Source: Verrucomicrobiota bacterium | Lineage (GTDB): Bacteria > Verrucomicrobiota > Verrucomicrobiia > Limisphaerales > DSYF01 | Assembly: GCA_025457615.1 (NCBI GenBank) | Contig: JALOTZ010000008.1 | Span: 1-64,000, forward strand | Length of the DNA stretch: 64,000 nucleotides | Direction: 5' to 3' | In this document: piece by piece, positions 1 through 9,722 of the stretch | Position numbering within the stretch: position 1 is the first letter of the stretch | How the letters are laid out: each line of letters opens with the position of its first letter | Notes under the pieces: generated by a model | The model's input: only the letters and a program-made list of their open reading frames with translations | The model's database searches: none | Told to the model about the DNA's origin: nothing | Position numbers and translations under genes: made by a program

Positions 1-1
1 C

Positions 2-2059
2 GGCGCGCTTTGGATCAACCGCACGTTTAACGACGCCGGGAATCTGCTGACTGAATCCTACGCCGCCGGTCCGCTGGCCGGGCTGTCCGTCAGCAACAGT
101 TACGACGCCCTGCTGCGGCGTACGAATCTGGCGCTGCTCCAATCCACCACTCCATTGCTCCAGCACTTCTACAGTTTCAGCCCCGACTCTGGCCGTCTGG
201 CCAGCGTCTCGGATGGCACCCACTCGGCCACTTACGGATATCTGGACAACTCCAGCCTGGTGGAACAGATTCAGTTCCAGCAAGGCACCACGACGCGGAT
301 GATGACCACGAAGTCATACGATGGGCTCAACCGGTTGACGAACACCGTCAGCAGCGCGGGCGGATCGAATGTGGTGTGCTTCGCCTACACCTACAACTCC
401 GCCAACCAGCGCACGTCGGTAACCAATGTAGACGGCAGTTACTGGGTTTACAGCTATGACGATCTGGGGCAGGTCGAATCCGGAAAGAAGTATTGGGCTG
501 ACGGGACTCCCGTCGCCGGGCAGCAGTTCGAGTACGGCTTTGATGACATTGGCAACCGCGAGACGGCGACGCGCGATGGCAGGCAATCCGACTACAGCGC
601 CAACTTCCTCAACCAGTACGAGAGCCGCACAGTGCCCGGTTACGTGAACATCCTCGGTCAAGCCACCAACACAGCCACGGTGACGGTGAACCTCCAGCCC
701 GCCAGCCGGAAGGGGGATTACTTCCGGGCGGAGTTGCAGGTGAGCAACAGCGCCCCGCTCTGGCTGGGCGTGACGAACATCGCCGTGCTCCAGCAGGGCA
801 CCAACGCCGACATCATCGCAACGAACCTCGGCCATCTGCTGATCCCGCAGACGCCGGAGGCATTCACCCACGATGCCGACGGCAACCTGACCAGCGACAG
901 CCTGTGGACCAACACCTGGAACGCTGAGAACCGGCGGACACTGATCGAGAGCCTAGCCAACGTGCCGGTGGGCGGTCGCGCCCGGGAACAGTGGACGCAC
1001 CTGCCGGATGGCCGGTGGGTGGAGCGAATTGTCTCGACGAACAACGGGAGCAGCTACGTGGCGATGCAGACCAACCGGTATGTGTGGGATGGGAATGTGT
1101 TGCTGGCGGTGCTGAATCACACCAACGGCCTCGAACTGTCCTTCATGCGTGGCTTGGACTTGAGCTGCACGCTGCAAGGCGCTGGCGGGGTCGGCGGATT
1201 GCTGGCGGTGCAAGTCGGGTCCGCGGGACCCGCAAGCCTGACGAACACAACACACTTCGCCGCCTACGACGGCAACGGGAATGTGGCCGCGCTGGTCAAA
1301 GGATCAGACGGGTCCGAAACCGCCCGCTATGAATACGGCCCCTTTGGTGAAGTCATCCGGGCCACCGGCCCGATGGCCAAGGTGAACCCCATCCGCTTCA
1401 GCACCCAGTACGCGGACGACGTGACCGGCGAGCTCAAGTATCTCCACCGCGATCTCGATGCGGCGACGGGACGGTGGCCAAACCGAGACCTCATCGGGGA
1501 ACGTGGAGGGCTGAACCTTTACGGGTTCGTGCGGAACAATCCGATTAACTACTACGACCTCTTGGGTTTGAAAGCCAAGAAGTGCAAGGAAATCACCAGA
1601 AAGGATGGGACGCCGTTCATCTTCTTCGACTCACCAGCGAGCGAAGGCGGCGGATGGAAGATCTCCCGGTTTGACTTCATTTCTGGGGGCGGATCGACTC
1701 TCACGTTAATGGACGGTTTCAGCGTTGGATGGTCCGCAAAGGTCGAAGTCTACTGCCGCTGTGACGACGGGTGCTTCGAGGCTCGCAAAGGAACTCGCAT
1801 TCACTCGAAAACGTTCAATGGTCCGCGTGATTGGTTTCCAGTGTATGAGGCAGGCGCAATGCCGATAAGCATCCCAACGCCAACAACATTCCTTGAAGCC
1901 ATTGGGGAAGCCGTCGCCACAGTTGTTGACTCGAATCTTCCTAAACCCATCTCGATAGATTCATCCACCGCGAACGAAATTGCTGGAAAGATCGCGGCGA
2001 ACCGCCCAACAAAGCCAACTGGCGGTAAATGGAAGGACAAGTCTCCATGCGAAAAGTGA
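2..2059 (+). CDS. RHS/YD-repeat protein, 3' part (truncated by window start), with variable C-terminal region
   Basis: Frame is open from base 2. YD-type repeats, then RHS core-like 'RYEYGPFGEVIRATGPMAKVNPIRFSTQYADDVTGELKYLHRDLDAATGRWPNRDLIGERGGLNLYGFVRNNPINYYDLLGL', then a divergent ~160 aa tail. Confidence 0.9.
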   Translation, partial: GALWINRTFNDAGNLLTESYAAGPLAGLSVSNSYDALLRRTNLALLQSTTPLLQHFYSFSPDSGRLASVSDGTHSATYGYLDNSSLVEQIQFQQGTTTRMMTTKSYDGLNRLTNTVSSAGGSNVVCFAYTYNSANQRTSVTNVDGSYWVYSYDDLGQVESGKKYWADGTPVAGQQFEYGFDDIGNRETATRDGRQSDYSANFLNQYESRTVPGYVNILGQATNTATVTVNLQPASRKGDYFRAELQVSNSAPLWLGVTNIAVLQQGTNADIIATNLGHLLIPQTPEAFTHDADGNLTSDSLWTNTWNAENRRTLIESLANVPVGGRAREQWTHLPDGRWVERIVSTNNGSSYVAMQTNRYVWDGNVLLAVLNHTNGLELSFMRGLDLSCTLQGAGGVGGLLAVQVGSAGPASLTNTTHFAAYDGNGNVAALVKGSDGSETARYEYGPFGEVIRATGPMAKVNPIRFSTQYADDVTGELKYLHRDLDAATGRWPNRDLIGERGGLNLYGFVRNNPINYYDLLGLKAKKCKEITRKDGTPFIFFDSPASEGGGWKISRFDFISGGGSTLTLMDGFSVGWSAKVEVYCRCDDGCFEARKGTRIHSKTFNGPRDWFPVYEAGAMPISIPTPTTFLEAIGEAVATVVDSNLPKPISIDSSTANEIAGKIAANRPTKPTGGKWKDKSPCEK

Positions 2060-2442
2060 CATGGATAACAGCCGGAACGCTCGTTGTCGGATGCCTTTTC
2101 TTCGTCGCCGGCTACTACATTGGTCGGCTTCTGCGAGATCGCGAAGAGGTAAGGGTTAACATCCCTATGTATGTCCGAATGCACAACGACCTCTTGAGCG
2201 GAAGGCTTGATAGGGCCACTAATTATCTTGGAATGTATTTGATGGACCAGACCAAACGGTATGATGAACTCCAGGGGAACGCCTTACTTCGACTAGCCAC
2301 CGCGAAAACGTATTTCGAGTCTCCTAGCTTTCAGACAAGCCTTTCCGAAGCGCGGAACATCGCAACGCAGCAAGCCACGAACATGATTTGGATCGGACCA
2401 CCAAAGAACGCCGATCTGCCGGCTGTCCCGCTCAAGCGGTGA
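2047..2442 (+). CDS. Small protein with N-terminal TM helix; possible immunity protein for the RHS tail
   Basis: ATG at 2047 overlaps the RHS stop (2059). MRKVTWITAGTLVVGCLFFVAGYYIGRLL is a TM segment. Confidence 0.55.
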   Translation: MRKVTWITAGTLVVGCLFFVAGYYIGRLLRDREEVRVNIPMYVRMHNDLLSGRLDRATNYLGMYLMDQTKRYDELQGNALLRLATAKTYFESPSFQTSLSEARNIATQQATNMIWIGPPKNADLPAVPLKR

Positions 2443-2585
2443 GAAGGAATCTAGCGCGCCTCAGGCCGACGCGAAGTAGGTCGGCCACCCGCGCCTGCCG
2501 CACGGCGCCGGGCGTTCTGGCCGGATCCAAGAGAAGCAATAGGGTCGTGTCCAAAAAGTGGTTCCTCGCTGATTTCGGTGGGTGA

Positions 2586-3019
2586 CTACAAGGCGGGAAG
2601 CCGGAGTTTGCCGGCGACGAAGTAGAGCATGGTGCGCAGATAGACAAAGGAGCGGAAGCCTCGCGACCGGCGTTTCACCGCGCTGAACACGCTGTTCAGT
2701 CCTTCCAGGAACGCATTGGTGATGCGGTGTTTCCAGTGGGCCAGGATGCCCGCCAGGTGCTTCTCCACCGACTCGGCGAATTTTACCATCTCGCCAAACA
2801 CCGCCCCAAACTTCCGCCCGCCCATCCGCACCCAGCGGCACCAGGCTTGGAGCCTTCGCTTGGCCGCGCCCGCCCCCTCCAGCCCATACGCGTCCTGAAA
2901 GGCCAGCCGCATTTGATACGCCTTCACCGTGGCCAGGTTGGTCTGCGTCAGCACCGCCAGTTCGGCTTGTTGTTCCTCGTTGAGATTCTCCGGGTTCTTG
3001 CGGAAGAGCCAGCGCGACT
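2586..3019 (-). pseudogene. Truncated ISL3-like transposase, C-terminal fragment
   Basis: ESRWLFRKNPENLNEEQQAELAVLTQTNLATVKAYQMR...HRITNAFLEGLNSVFSAVKRRSRGFRSFVYLRTMLYF is ISL3 transposase-like. An in-frame TAG lies immediately upstream of ESRWLF and the N-terminal part is missing. Confidence 0.8.
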
Positions 3020-3113
3020 CCTAAAACGTGTCGGTTCTCACTTTTTACAGTTCTGTGTTGAATACAGCAGATTCGAGACGTTCGACCGGCTGCCCATCCT
3101 CACCCGCCCGCGG

Positions 3114-4652
3114 CTACGCCATCGCCAATGCCCCGGCGACACAGCGCTGCCGCAGCTCCGCCGTGGCGGCGGACAGCTTGTCCCACAGGTTGGGGTCGTA
3201 GGCGTAGAGCAGGTTGAACATGTGGGCGACCTGCGGATCCAGGGCGATGATGTCGATCGTGGACACCGTCTGCCCGTTGACTGGATACGGTTTGCCGGGC
3301 TTGATGTGTTGGAAGTCGTAACGGCCCACCGAGCTGATGAGCATGCGGGCCTCGTTGGTCATTCCTTCCAGGGCGTAATTGACACAACCGCGAGCGCCGG
3401 CCACAACATGATCCGTCTCAGAGGCCTCGTCCTCGGTGAAGTTGGCCCGTCCGGCCATCGCCGCCACCAGGAAGGCTTTTCCAAACGCAAGCCCGTCCGC
3501 CCCCAAAGCCAGGGCTTTGGACAGGTCGCGTCCCGTCACCAAGCCGCCCGCCAGGGAGTAGTCGATGTTGGTGAAGCCCCGCTGTTTGGCCTTGGCGATC
3601 GCCAGCAGGCAGGTGAGCGTGGGCAGCCCCATGTCATTCATCGGCCCCAACGGGCTCATCCCGGTGCCACCTTCGGTGCCATCGATGGTGATGTGCATGC
3701 GCCGTCCGGTCTGGCGGGCCAATCCGTCCAGGATCTCGATCTGCGTCATCAAATCCCCGTAAGGCCCCGTCTTCCACCAGATCTGGGCCAGCGGAAACTG
3801 TTCACACATCTGCCGGAGCTGGGCTTCCATGGATTCCGGTGTGGCCGTGCCGGGCACCGAATGCCGTTGGTAAAGCGACTGCTCGACCTCGAAGGGATTC
3901 ACTGGGAAATGATAGAGATTGTAAAGCGCCTGGGCGCGGTCCCGGGGCAGCTTGACCTCCCCGCCCATGCCGGGTTTGGCCCCCTGTCCGCCCTTGGCCT
4001 CGAAACCAATCAGGCCCGCCTCGAAAAACTCGCGAAACTCGGGATCCCCGTAAACCCGCTTCCACACACCCACCCGATCGTCCTCGACGTTCTGTTGAAC
4101 CACGATCCCCCCCTGGCCACTCGTCGCATGCCGGGTGAATCCCCGAATGCGATCCTTCAGGCAGGGTTGATCGGCGCGGATCCGTTCCTCGTAACCCCAC
4201 ATGTTGATGATGTTTTCGCCAATGGAATTGACAAAGCCGCCTTGGGCGGCCGCGCGGCTCAGATCGACTCCCAAGGTGTTGGCCACAGGGGTGGATCCCA
4301 TCGCGGCGATGATGACCGGGGTTTTGACCTGGAACCCGCCCAACTGCGCTTCACTGCGACAATGGACGTAGAGGGGTTCCTTCCCGATCTCCTCGCGCTT
4401 GGCCACCCGTTCGGTCCCCAGCAACTCGGGAACAAAGCACACATCCCGCAACGCCTTGTACCGCGGCTGGCCCGGCAGGAACTGTTCACCCGCCGACTGG
4501 GTCCGCCCGAACATCGTGTTCTCCTTCTGGTCGTTGGAGGGAAAGTTGCCATCCAAGCCGTGCACCGCCGTCCGGGCCGGATAACAGAGTTTCGGGCTTC
4601 CGCTTCCGCAAAAATTGCAGTGAGAACAAAGTTCGTCTTGTACCTTAAACAT
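3114..4652 (-). CDS. FMN-binding glutamate synthase family protein with N-terminal Cys-rich motif
   Basis: GltB-like central/FMN domain: GGQGAKPGMGGEVKLPRDRA, TIDGTEGGTGMSPLGPMNDMGLP, SLAGGLVTGRDLSKALALGADGLAFGKAFL. N-terminal CSHCNFCGSGSPKLC. Confidence 0.88.
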   Translation of the reverse strand: MFKVQDELCSHCNFCGSGSPKLCYPARTAVHGLDGNFPSNDQKENTMFGRTQSAGEQFLPGQPRYKALRDVCFVPELLGTERVAKREEIGKEPLYVHCRSEAQLGGFQVKTPVIIAAMGSTPVANTLGVDLSRAAAQGGFVNSIGENIINMWGYEERIRADQPCLKDRIRGFTRHATSGQGGIVVQQNVEDDRVGVWKRVYGDPEFREFFEAGLIGFEAKGGQGAKPGMGGEVKLPRDRAQALYNLYHFPVNPFEVEQSLYQRHSVPGTATPESMEAQLRQMCEQFPLAQIWWKTGPYGDLMTQIEILDGLARQTGRRMHITIDGTEGGTGMSPLGPMNDMGLPTLTCLLAIAKAKQRGFTNIDYSLAGGLVTGRDLSKALALGADGLAFGKAFLVAAMAGRANFTEDEASETDHVVAGARGCVNYALEGMTNEARMLISSVGRYDFQHIKPGKPYPVNGQTVSTIDIIALDPQVAHMFNLLYAYDPNLWDKLSAATAELRQRCVAGALAMA

Positions 4653-4879
4653 ATTCAGTCTCCTGTGAGTTCAGTCCGACCCCGACACCGGCCCGTCCAA
4701 CGTTAGGGGGGCTATGCGGCGCTCCATGGCAAGTCAACGGCAATGAGATGCCGCAGCATCGCTGGGTCCGCATTCAGGGTCGCCGTTACACTGATCGCGA
4801 GATCTGCTGTTAGGAAGACTATTGTGCGAGTTCCGCGAGTTTTTAGATTGTCGTCTGACCATCAGCAGGTCGGCATTAT

Positions 4880-4904
4880 TGCCGTTGAGCTTGCCTTAAC
4901 GGCA
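4880..4904. promoter_or_regulatory. Inverted repeat TGCCGTT-N11-AACGGCA in the divergent intergenic region
   Basis: TGCCGTT 4880-4886, AACGGCA 4898-4904. Further copies: AACGGCA 4736-4742, TGCCGTTGAGC 4973-4983 (same 11-mer as 4880-4890). Confidence 0.45.
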
Positions 4905-5002
4905 GTGAACTCTTGCCTCCTGAAGTCTGTTGCCGCAAGATGGCCGGTGTTCGGCAGCTAGGAATGCAATGCTGCCGTTGAGCCGTCCGTTCGAGGTGAC
5001 AC

Positions 5003-6025
5003 ATGAGAGCCGCATCGCAACAGCGAAAGGACCGATACCGCCAGGTGATCCTGAACGCCCTCCGGCAGGAGGGGCGCCCGATCACCTCCGTGGATCTGGC
5101 GGCCCGGCTCAAGGCCGGGGGTTGTGAACTGAGCGAGCGCAGTGTTCGCATCTATCTGAGCGAATTGGATGCGGAGGGATTGACCCAACCGCACGGTCGC
5201 CGCGGGGGCCGCTCGATCACGGCCAAGGGGGTGGCGGAGACGCGCGCCGCGCGCGCCCTGGATCGCGTGGGTTACCTCTCGGCCCGCATTGACCAGATGA
5301 CGTATCGGATGACGTTTGACCTGCACACGCGGGCGGGGGCGGTGGTGGTGAATCTCTCGCTGATGGCGCCCCAGCGGCTGGCGACGGCGGCGGACAAGGT
5401 GTGCCAGGTCTTTGCGCAGGGATACGCGATGGGCAGCCGGATTGCCCTGCTGGGACCGGGCGAGCGGTTGGGCGACCTGGTCGTGCCGCCGGACCGGGTG
5501 GGGTTTTGCACCGTCTCCTCGATCACGCTCAACGGCGTGCTGCTCAAGCATGGCATTCCCACAGCCTCACGGTTCGGTGGCCTCCTCGAAGTGCGCAACC
5601 GCCAGCCGACCCGGTTTGTAGAGATGATCGATTACGACGGCACCAGCATCGATCCCCTGGAGGTGTTCATCCGGGCGGGCATGACGGACTATCATGGGGC
5701 GATCCACGATGGCAACGGGGTGATTGGCGCCAGCTTTCGCGAGCTGCCGGAGGACAGCCGGCATCTCGTGCTGAGCCTGGCAGATCAGCTCAAGACCATT
5801 GGTTTGGGAGCGTTTATGGCGATCGGCCACGCAGGCCAGCCGCTGGCGGGCACCCCGGTCAGTGAGGGGCGCATCGGCGCGGTGATCATCGGGGGGTTGA
5901 ACCCGGTGGCCATCCTCGAGGAGAGCGGATTCCGTGTGGATTCCCGCACCATGGCCGGGCTGATGGAGTTCAGCCAGCTCGTGTCGTACGAGGAATTGCC
6001 CGCGCGACTGCGCAAGCACGTGTGA
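5003..6025 (+). CDS. NrpR-like (DUF128) transcriptional regulator with N-terminal winged helix
   Basis: N-terminal HTH (RKDRYRQVILNALRQEGRPITSVDLAARL) followed by an NrpR regulatory-like domain (GRIGAVIIGGLNPVAILEESG). Confidence 0.8.
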   Translation: MRAASQQRKDRYRQVILNALRQEGRPITSVDLAARLKAGGCELSERSVRIYLSELDAEGLTQPHGRRGGRSITAKGVAETRAARALDRVGYLSARIDQMTYRMTFDLHTRAGAVVVNLSLMAPQRLATAADKVCQVFAQGYAMGSRIALLGPGERLGDLVVPPDRVGFCTVSSITLNGVLLKHGIPTASRFGGLLEVRNRQPTRFVEMIDYDGTSIDPLEVFIRAGMTDYHGAIHDGNGVIGASFRELPEDSRHLVLSLADQLKTIGLGAFMAIGHAGQPLAGTPVSEGRIGAVIIGGLNPVAILEESGFRVDSRTMAGLMEFSQLVSYEELPARLRKHV

Positions 6026-6035
6026 CCACGCCGCG

Positions 6036-6938
6036 TCAGAACACCTTGGTCAGGGTGAAGACCACCGCCTGGCCTTGCAGCCGGTTGGCCGCCGCGAATT
6101 CGTATTCGTAGCGCAACGTCCAGCCGAGTTTGTAATCCGGATAAAACATCCCGATCTCGGGTCCGATGGCCGCCACGCGATCCAGGTCCGAGCTGGCACC
6201 ACTGCCGCTGTCCGAGGTGGTCTGCTGCTGGTAATAACCCACGATGCCGACATCGATGGTCTTGCGGAAGGTGTGGGCAATGCCCCACTCGATCGTGAAG
6301 GCTTGTCCAGGCGTGATGTCCGAATCGCGCTGTTCCGTGTTGAACTCGTAGCGGTTCAGGGCAGAAATGGACCACTGCTTTTCCTGGTCGAAATAGTAGG
6401 TCGCCCCGGCAGTCAGCATGACCGTCCAAAAGCCCGCCCCCGCCCGCACCGTGGGCTGCTCCGCCGAGTTGCCGGTCGGGGCCCACACGCCCAAGCCGAT
6501 GGCGATATCGAAATTGGTCGGATGCCACGTCAGGGTGGACTCTGCGAACAAATCACCGATCCCGAAGGTGCTGTCCGAGTAGGGCCCACCAGGCGTCGTG
6601 ACGTTCAAGTCGGTGTATTGCAGCGGCAACAGCGCGTCCACGCCCACAAATCCGCCCAGCAGCGTGGTGTCGGTGATCCAGATCACACGCGGCACATTGG
6701 CATAGATCAATGCCTTGGCATCGGCTGCGTCAACCTTGTTGCCGTCGTTGTCGTTAAATCGGCTCGATTCGTAGAAGAAATTGTAGTCGCGCACGTAAAC
6801 CCCCGGCGGCGGCAGGGAGGCGCCTTTGATGCCTTCGGACCCAGGCACGTAGTGGGCGCTGGGTTGGGCCAGGAGACTGGCGACCGAAAACAGGGTGAGG
6901 CCGAGGGGCAGTGTGAATGATCGAATCGAGGTTTTCAT
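6036..6938 (-). CDS. Transporter-like outer-membrane protein (SphA/phenol MetA-deg-like beta-barrel)
   Basis: Signal peptide MKTSIRSFTLPLGLTLFSVASLLAQ, then barrel-like YVRDYNFFYESSRFND...GLGVWAPTGN...YEYEF. ATG at 6938; the longer ORF call extends upstream artificially. Confidence 0.7.
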   Translation of the reverse strand: MKTSIRSFTLPLGLTLFSVASLLAQPSAHYVPGSEGIKGASLPPPGVYVRDYNFFYESSRFNDNDGNKVDAADAKALIYANVPRVIWITDTTLLGGFVGVDALLPLQYTDLNVTTPGGPYSDSTFGIGDLFAESTLTWHPTNFDIAIGLGVWAPTGNSAEQPTVRAGAGFWTVMLTAGATYYFDQEKQWSISALNRYEFNTEQRDSDITPGQAFTIEWGIAHTFRKTIDVGIVGYYQQQTTSDSGSGASSDLDRVAAIGPEIGMFYPDYKLGWTLRYEYEFAAANRLQGQAVVFTLTKVF

Positions 6939-7152
6939 GATGTTATTCTGAGTCCAACGAACCAGGCCGCTGTCGGCGGCTGTTGACAGACAACGGGCCG
7001 CGCAGGCCGGAACGTTCGGGTTGACGCGTTCTCCTATACAACCCCCAGCCGGTCCCGTGCAAATCCTTTCCGCCCGTGGGACGTTCAGAACTTCCAGAGT
7101 ATCGGCCGCAGAAGAATCACCCGGGCCACCATTGGAAGCCGTTCGTTCCAAA

Positions 7153-7842
7153 TCATCCTCGGTTGCTCCGGTAGCCTTTGGGTGCCTCCAGCAGTCGCAT
7201 CTGGGCATCCGAATGGCCATTTCGCGTCGCCACGTCGTGCAGCGTGTTTGCCTCGACATCCTCATTTCCCCACTGACACCAACCCGCTCGGGCAAAGCGG
7301 GCAAACAGTTCCAAGTATGGCCCCGGCGAGCAGTCCTCGATGATATTGTAAATCTCGTCAGGCTTTCGTGAGTGCTCGCGCTTCCGTGTGGAAAACAGGT
7401 TGACCTGTGTCCGCCCCGGCTGGAGCGTCCGCATGTTACCCCGAACTCCAAACAGGACCAGTTCAGTGACGTTTCGGAAATAGAATCCCACACCGCGTCC
7501 ATCCGGCCCACCATCCTTGCGGACCTTGTACCAAACAATGTTTGATTTGTACGTGAATCCCCAGTGCTTCATCACCTTAAGGCCCTCGGCCAGCAATGCG
7601 TTGGGCACCCACAGATACAAATGACTTCGTGCGGCTGCCAGTTGAGGCACGGGCAGCCCCAAGATCTCCTCCAGCTCCATGGTGGGGTAGCGGAGCAATC
7701 GCTTGTGCTCGGGGGCCATCTTCCCGGTGCGGTTCTGGAACTGCCACGGAGGATCCGCGAGAATGGTCGCAAACCGGCCCGAAACCTTCCCGAGCAGATC
7801 ATCCGCAGCGGGAACCTGAGTCAACTCAACGATCTTCGACAT
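7153..7842 (-). CDS. MT-A70 family adenine N6-methyltransferase
   Basis: ATILADPPWQFQNRTG (DPPW motif), LYLWVPNALLAEGLKVMKHWGFTYKSNIVWYK, KREHSRKPDEIYNIIE. Confidence 0.92.
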   Translation of the reverse strand: MSKIVELTQVPAADDLLGKVSGRFATILADPPWQFQNRTGKMAPEHKRLLRYPTMELEEILGLPVPQLAAARSHLYLWVPNALLAEGLKVMKHWGFTYKSNIVWYKVRKDGGPDGRGVGFYFRNVTELVLFGVRGNMRTLQPGRTQVNLFSTRKREHSRKPDEIYNIIEDCSPGPYLELFARFARAGWCQWGNEDVEANTLHDVATRNGHSDAQMRLLEAPKGYRSNRG

Positions 7843-8419
7843 ACAGTGCCTTAGATATGCCAAACACCAATAACGGGCAGCCACCACCGCCGCCACCCTC
7901 GATTTTTGGAAGTAGTTTGCTCATGTGGGTGGTGGCCTGCCCAAAGGACTTTCCACGTCCGAGTCCTTTGACAATGCCCTGCAACTCATCGCAGCGCGTA
8001 ACAATCACACCAACCGAGAGCACCCCGATGGAGTGGAGAAGGCGAAAATTGTTTAGATCGCGGTCGAAAAATGGATCCTTGTTGTTCCACTCGATTTCCA
8101 AGCCCACACTGTTCTTGTAACAATCGATACCGTGGGTCGGAGAAACTTTTTCGGCTTCATCAACCCTGACCCGGACATCAAATTCCTTCTCGCACCAACC
8201 CTTCTTGTAGAACTCCCGGTCTATCCAGCCGCTGGTCGCAGGATTTTTGTTACCGCCTTCCTTAACCAACGCGCTCTTTGGCAGACGAAACCGGCTCAAC
8301 ACGTCAATGATATCATCAAACTCCTGCGGGAAATCCTGCTTGAGGATCGCGCATGCATGCCGCCACTGGTGGACTTCATACAATTTCCTCAAACTCGCGG
8401 GTAGAAGTGTCTGTGACAC
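7826..8419 (-). CDS. BglII/BstYI-like type II restriction endonuclease
   Basis: VGLEIEWNNKDPFFDRDLNNFRLLHSIGVLSVGVIVTR is characteristic of the family. GTG start at 8419. 17-nt overlap with the downstream methyltransferase. Confidence 0.85.
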   Translation of the reverse strand: MSQTLLPASLRKLYEVHQWRHACAILKQDFPQEFDDIIDVLSRFRLPKSALVKEGGNKNPATSGWIDREFYKKGWCEKEFDVRVRVDEAEKVSPTHGIDCYKNSVGLEIEWNNKDPFFDRDLNNFRLLHSIGVLSVGVIVTRCDELQGIVKGLGRGKSFGQATTHMSKLLPKIEGGGGGGCPLLVFGISKALYVEDR

Positions 8420-8582
8420 GCCAGAACTTTACCGTGAGCGGAGTGACCTGTTCAAGGCGGTTCCTTCTCAAGCTTCGCCACTCGCGTTCCCGGCTACGGG
8501 TAACAGTTACTTTTGGCGCACTACGCTCCTTTCTGCCTCCCGGGTTTACGCGCCCGGTGCGGCGGTGTATCCTTGGCGACCC

Positions 8583-9665
8583 GTGTCGGGCTCCAAGAAC
8601 ATCCGGGTGTTGTGCGGCATGAGTGGCGGGGTGGATTCGTCCGCCGCCGCGGCCTTGCTTTTGGGGCAGGGCTACGATGTGGTGGGAATCACCCTGAAGC
8701 TGTGGCCGCAGGACTGCGTGTCGCGCGCGGAGGACAAGTGCTGCGGTCCGCAGGCGGTGGCGGACGCGCGGGCGGTGTGTCACCAGCTGGGCATCCCCTA
8801 CTATCTGATCGACGAATCGGAGGCGTTCCAGGACCGGGTGATCCGGTATTTTGCCGACGAGTATCGGGCGGGGCGCACGCCCAATCCGTGTGTGATGTGC
8901 AATCAGCACCTCAAGTTCGGGGCGCTGATCGAGCGGGCGGACCGGCTGGGGGCGGCGTTCATCGCCACCGGCCACTTTGCGCGGCTCGACCGGGATGAGG
9001 CCACGGGCCGCACGCTCTTGCGGCGCGGCCGGGATGCGCGCAAGGACCAGAGCTATTTCCTCTTTTCCCTCCGGCAGGACCAGTTGTCCCGCGCGCTGTT
9101 TCCGTTGGGCGAACTGACCAAGACGGACACGCGGGACCGGGCGCGGCATTGCGGACTGAAGACCGCGGACAAGGAGGAGAGCATGGAGATCTGCTTCGTG
9201 CCGGACAACGATTACGGTGGATTTCTGGAGAAGGCCGGCCTGGTGGCGAAGCACCGGGGGGAGATTGTGGACACGGCGGGGCGGGTGTTGGGTCACCACG
9301 ACGGGATCGAGTTTTACACCATTGGACAGCGCAAAGGATTGGGGCTTTCGGCGCCGAGTCCGCTTTACGTTCTCGAGTTGGATGCGGAAACCAACCGGGT
9401 CGTCGTGGGGGACGGGTCCGGCTTGGAACGGGATGCGTTTGAAGTGCGACAGTGCAACTGGATCGCCTTTGAACAGCCGCCCAAAACGCTCGAGGTCACC
9501 GCGAAGATCCGCTACAACCACCCCGGAACGCCGGCCACGGTGTCCGCGCGGCCGGACGGGATGGCCCGGGTGAAACTGCATCAGCCGCAGCGGGCCATTA
9601 CCCCCGGCCAGGCGGCGGTCTTTTACGCGGGCGACCTGGTCGTGGGTGGTGGTTGGATTGGCTAG
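8583..9665 (+). CDS. mnmA: tRNA-specific 2-thiouridylase MnmA
   Basis: CGMSGGVDSSAAAALL, TPNPCVMCNQHLKFG, ATGHFAR, KDQSYFLF, FYTIGQRKGLG. Confidence 0.96.
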   Translation: MSGSKNIRVLCGMSGGVDSSAAAALLLGQGYDVVGITLKLWPQDCVSRAEDKCCGPQAVADARAVCHQLGIPYYLIDESEAFQDRVIRYFADEYRAGRTPNPCVMCNQHLKFGALIERADRLGAAFIATGHFARLDRDEATGRTLLRRGRDARKDQSYFLFSLRQDQLSRALFPLGELTKTDTRDRARHCGLKTADKEESMEICFVPDNDYGGFLEKAGLVAKHRGEIVDTAGRVLGHHDGIEFYTIGQRKGLGLSAPSPLYVLELDAETNRVVVGDGSGLERDAFEVRQCNWIAFEQPPKTLEVTAKIRYNHPGTPATVSARPDGMARVKLHQPQRAITPGQAAVFYAGDLVVGGGWIG

Positions 9666-9722
9666 CGCGGCCGGAGAGAATTTCATTCCCTTGCGCCGCG
9701 CCCTGCATTAAGACTATCGGCC

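Noticed and set aside
2727-4706. 659-aa + strand ORF
   Set aside because: Antisense to the glutamate synthase-like gene; shadow frame.
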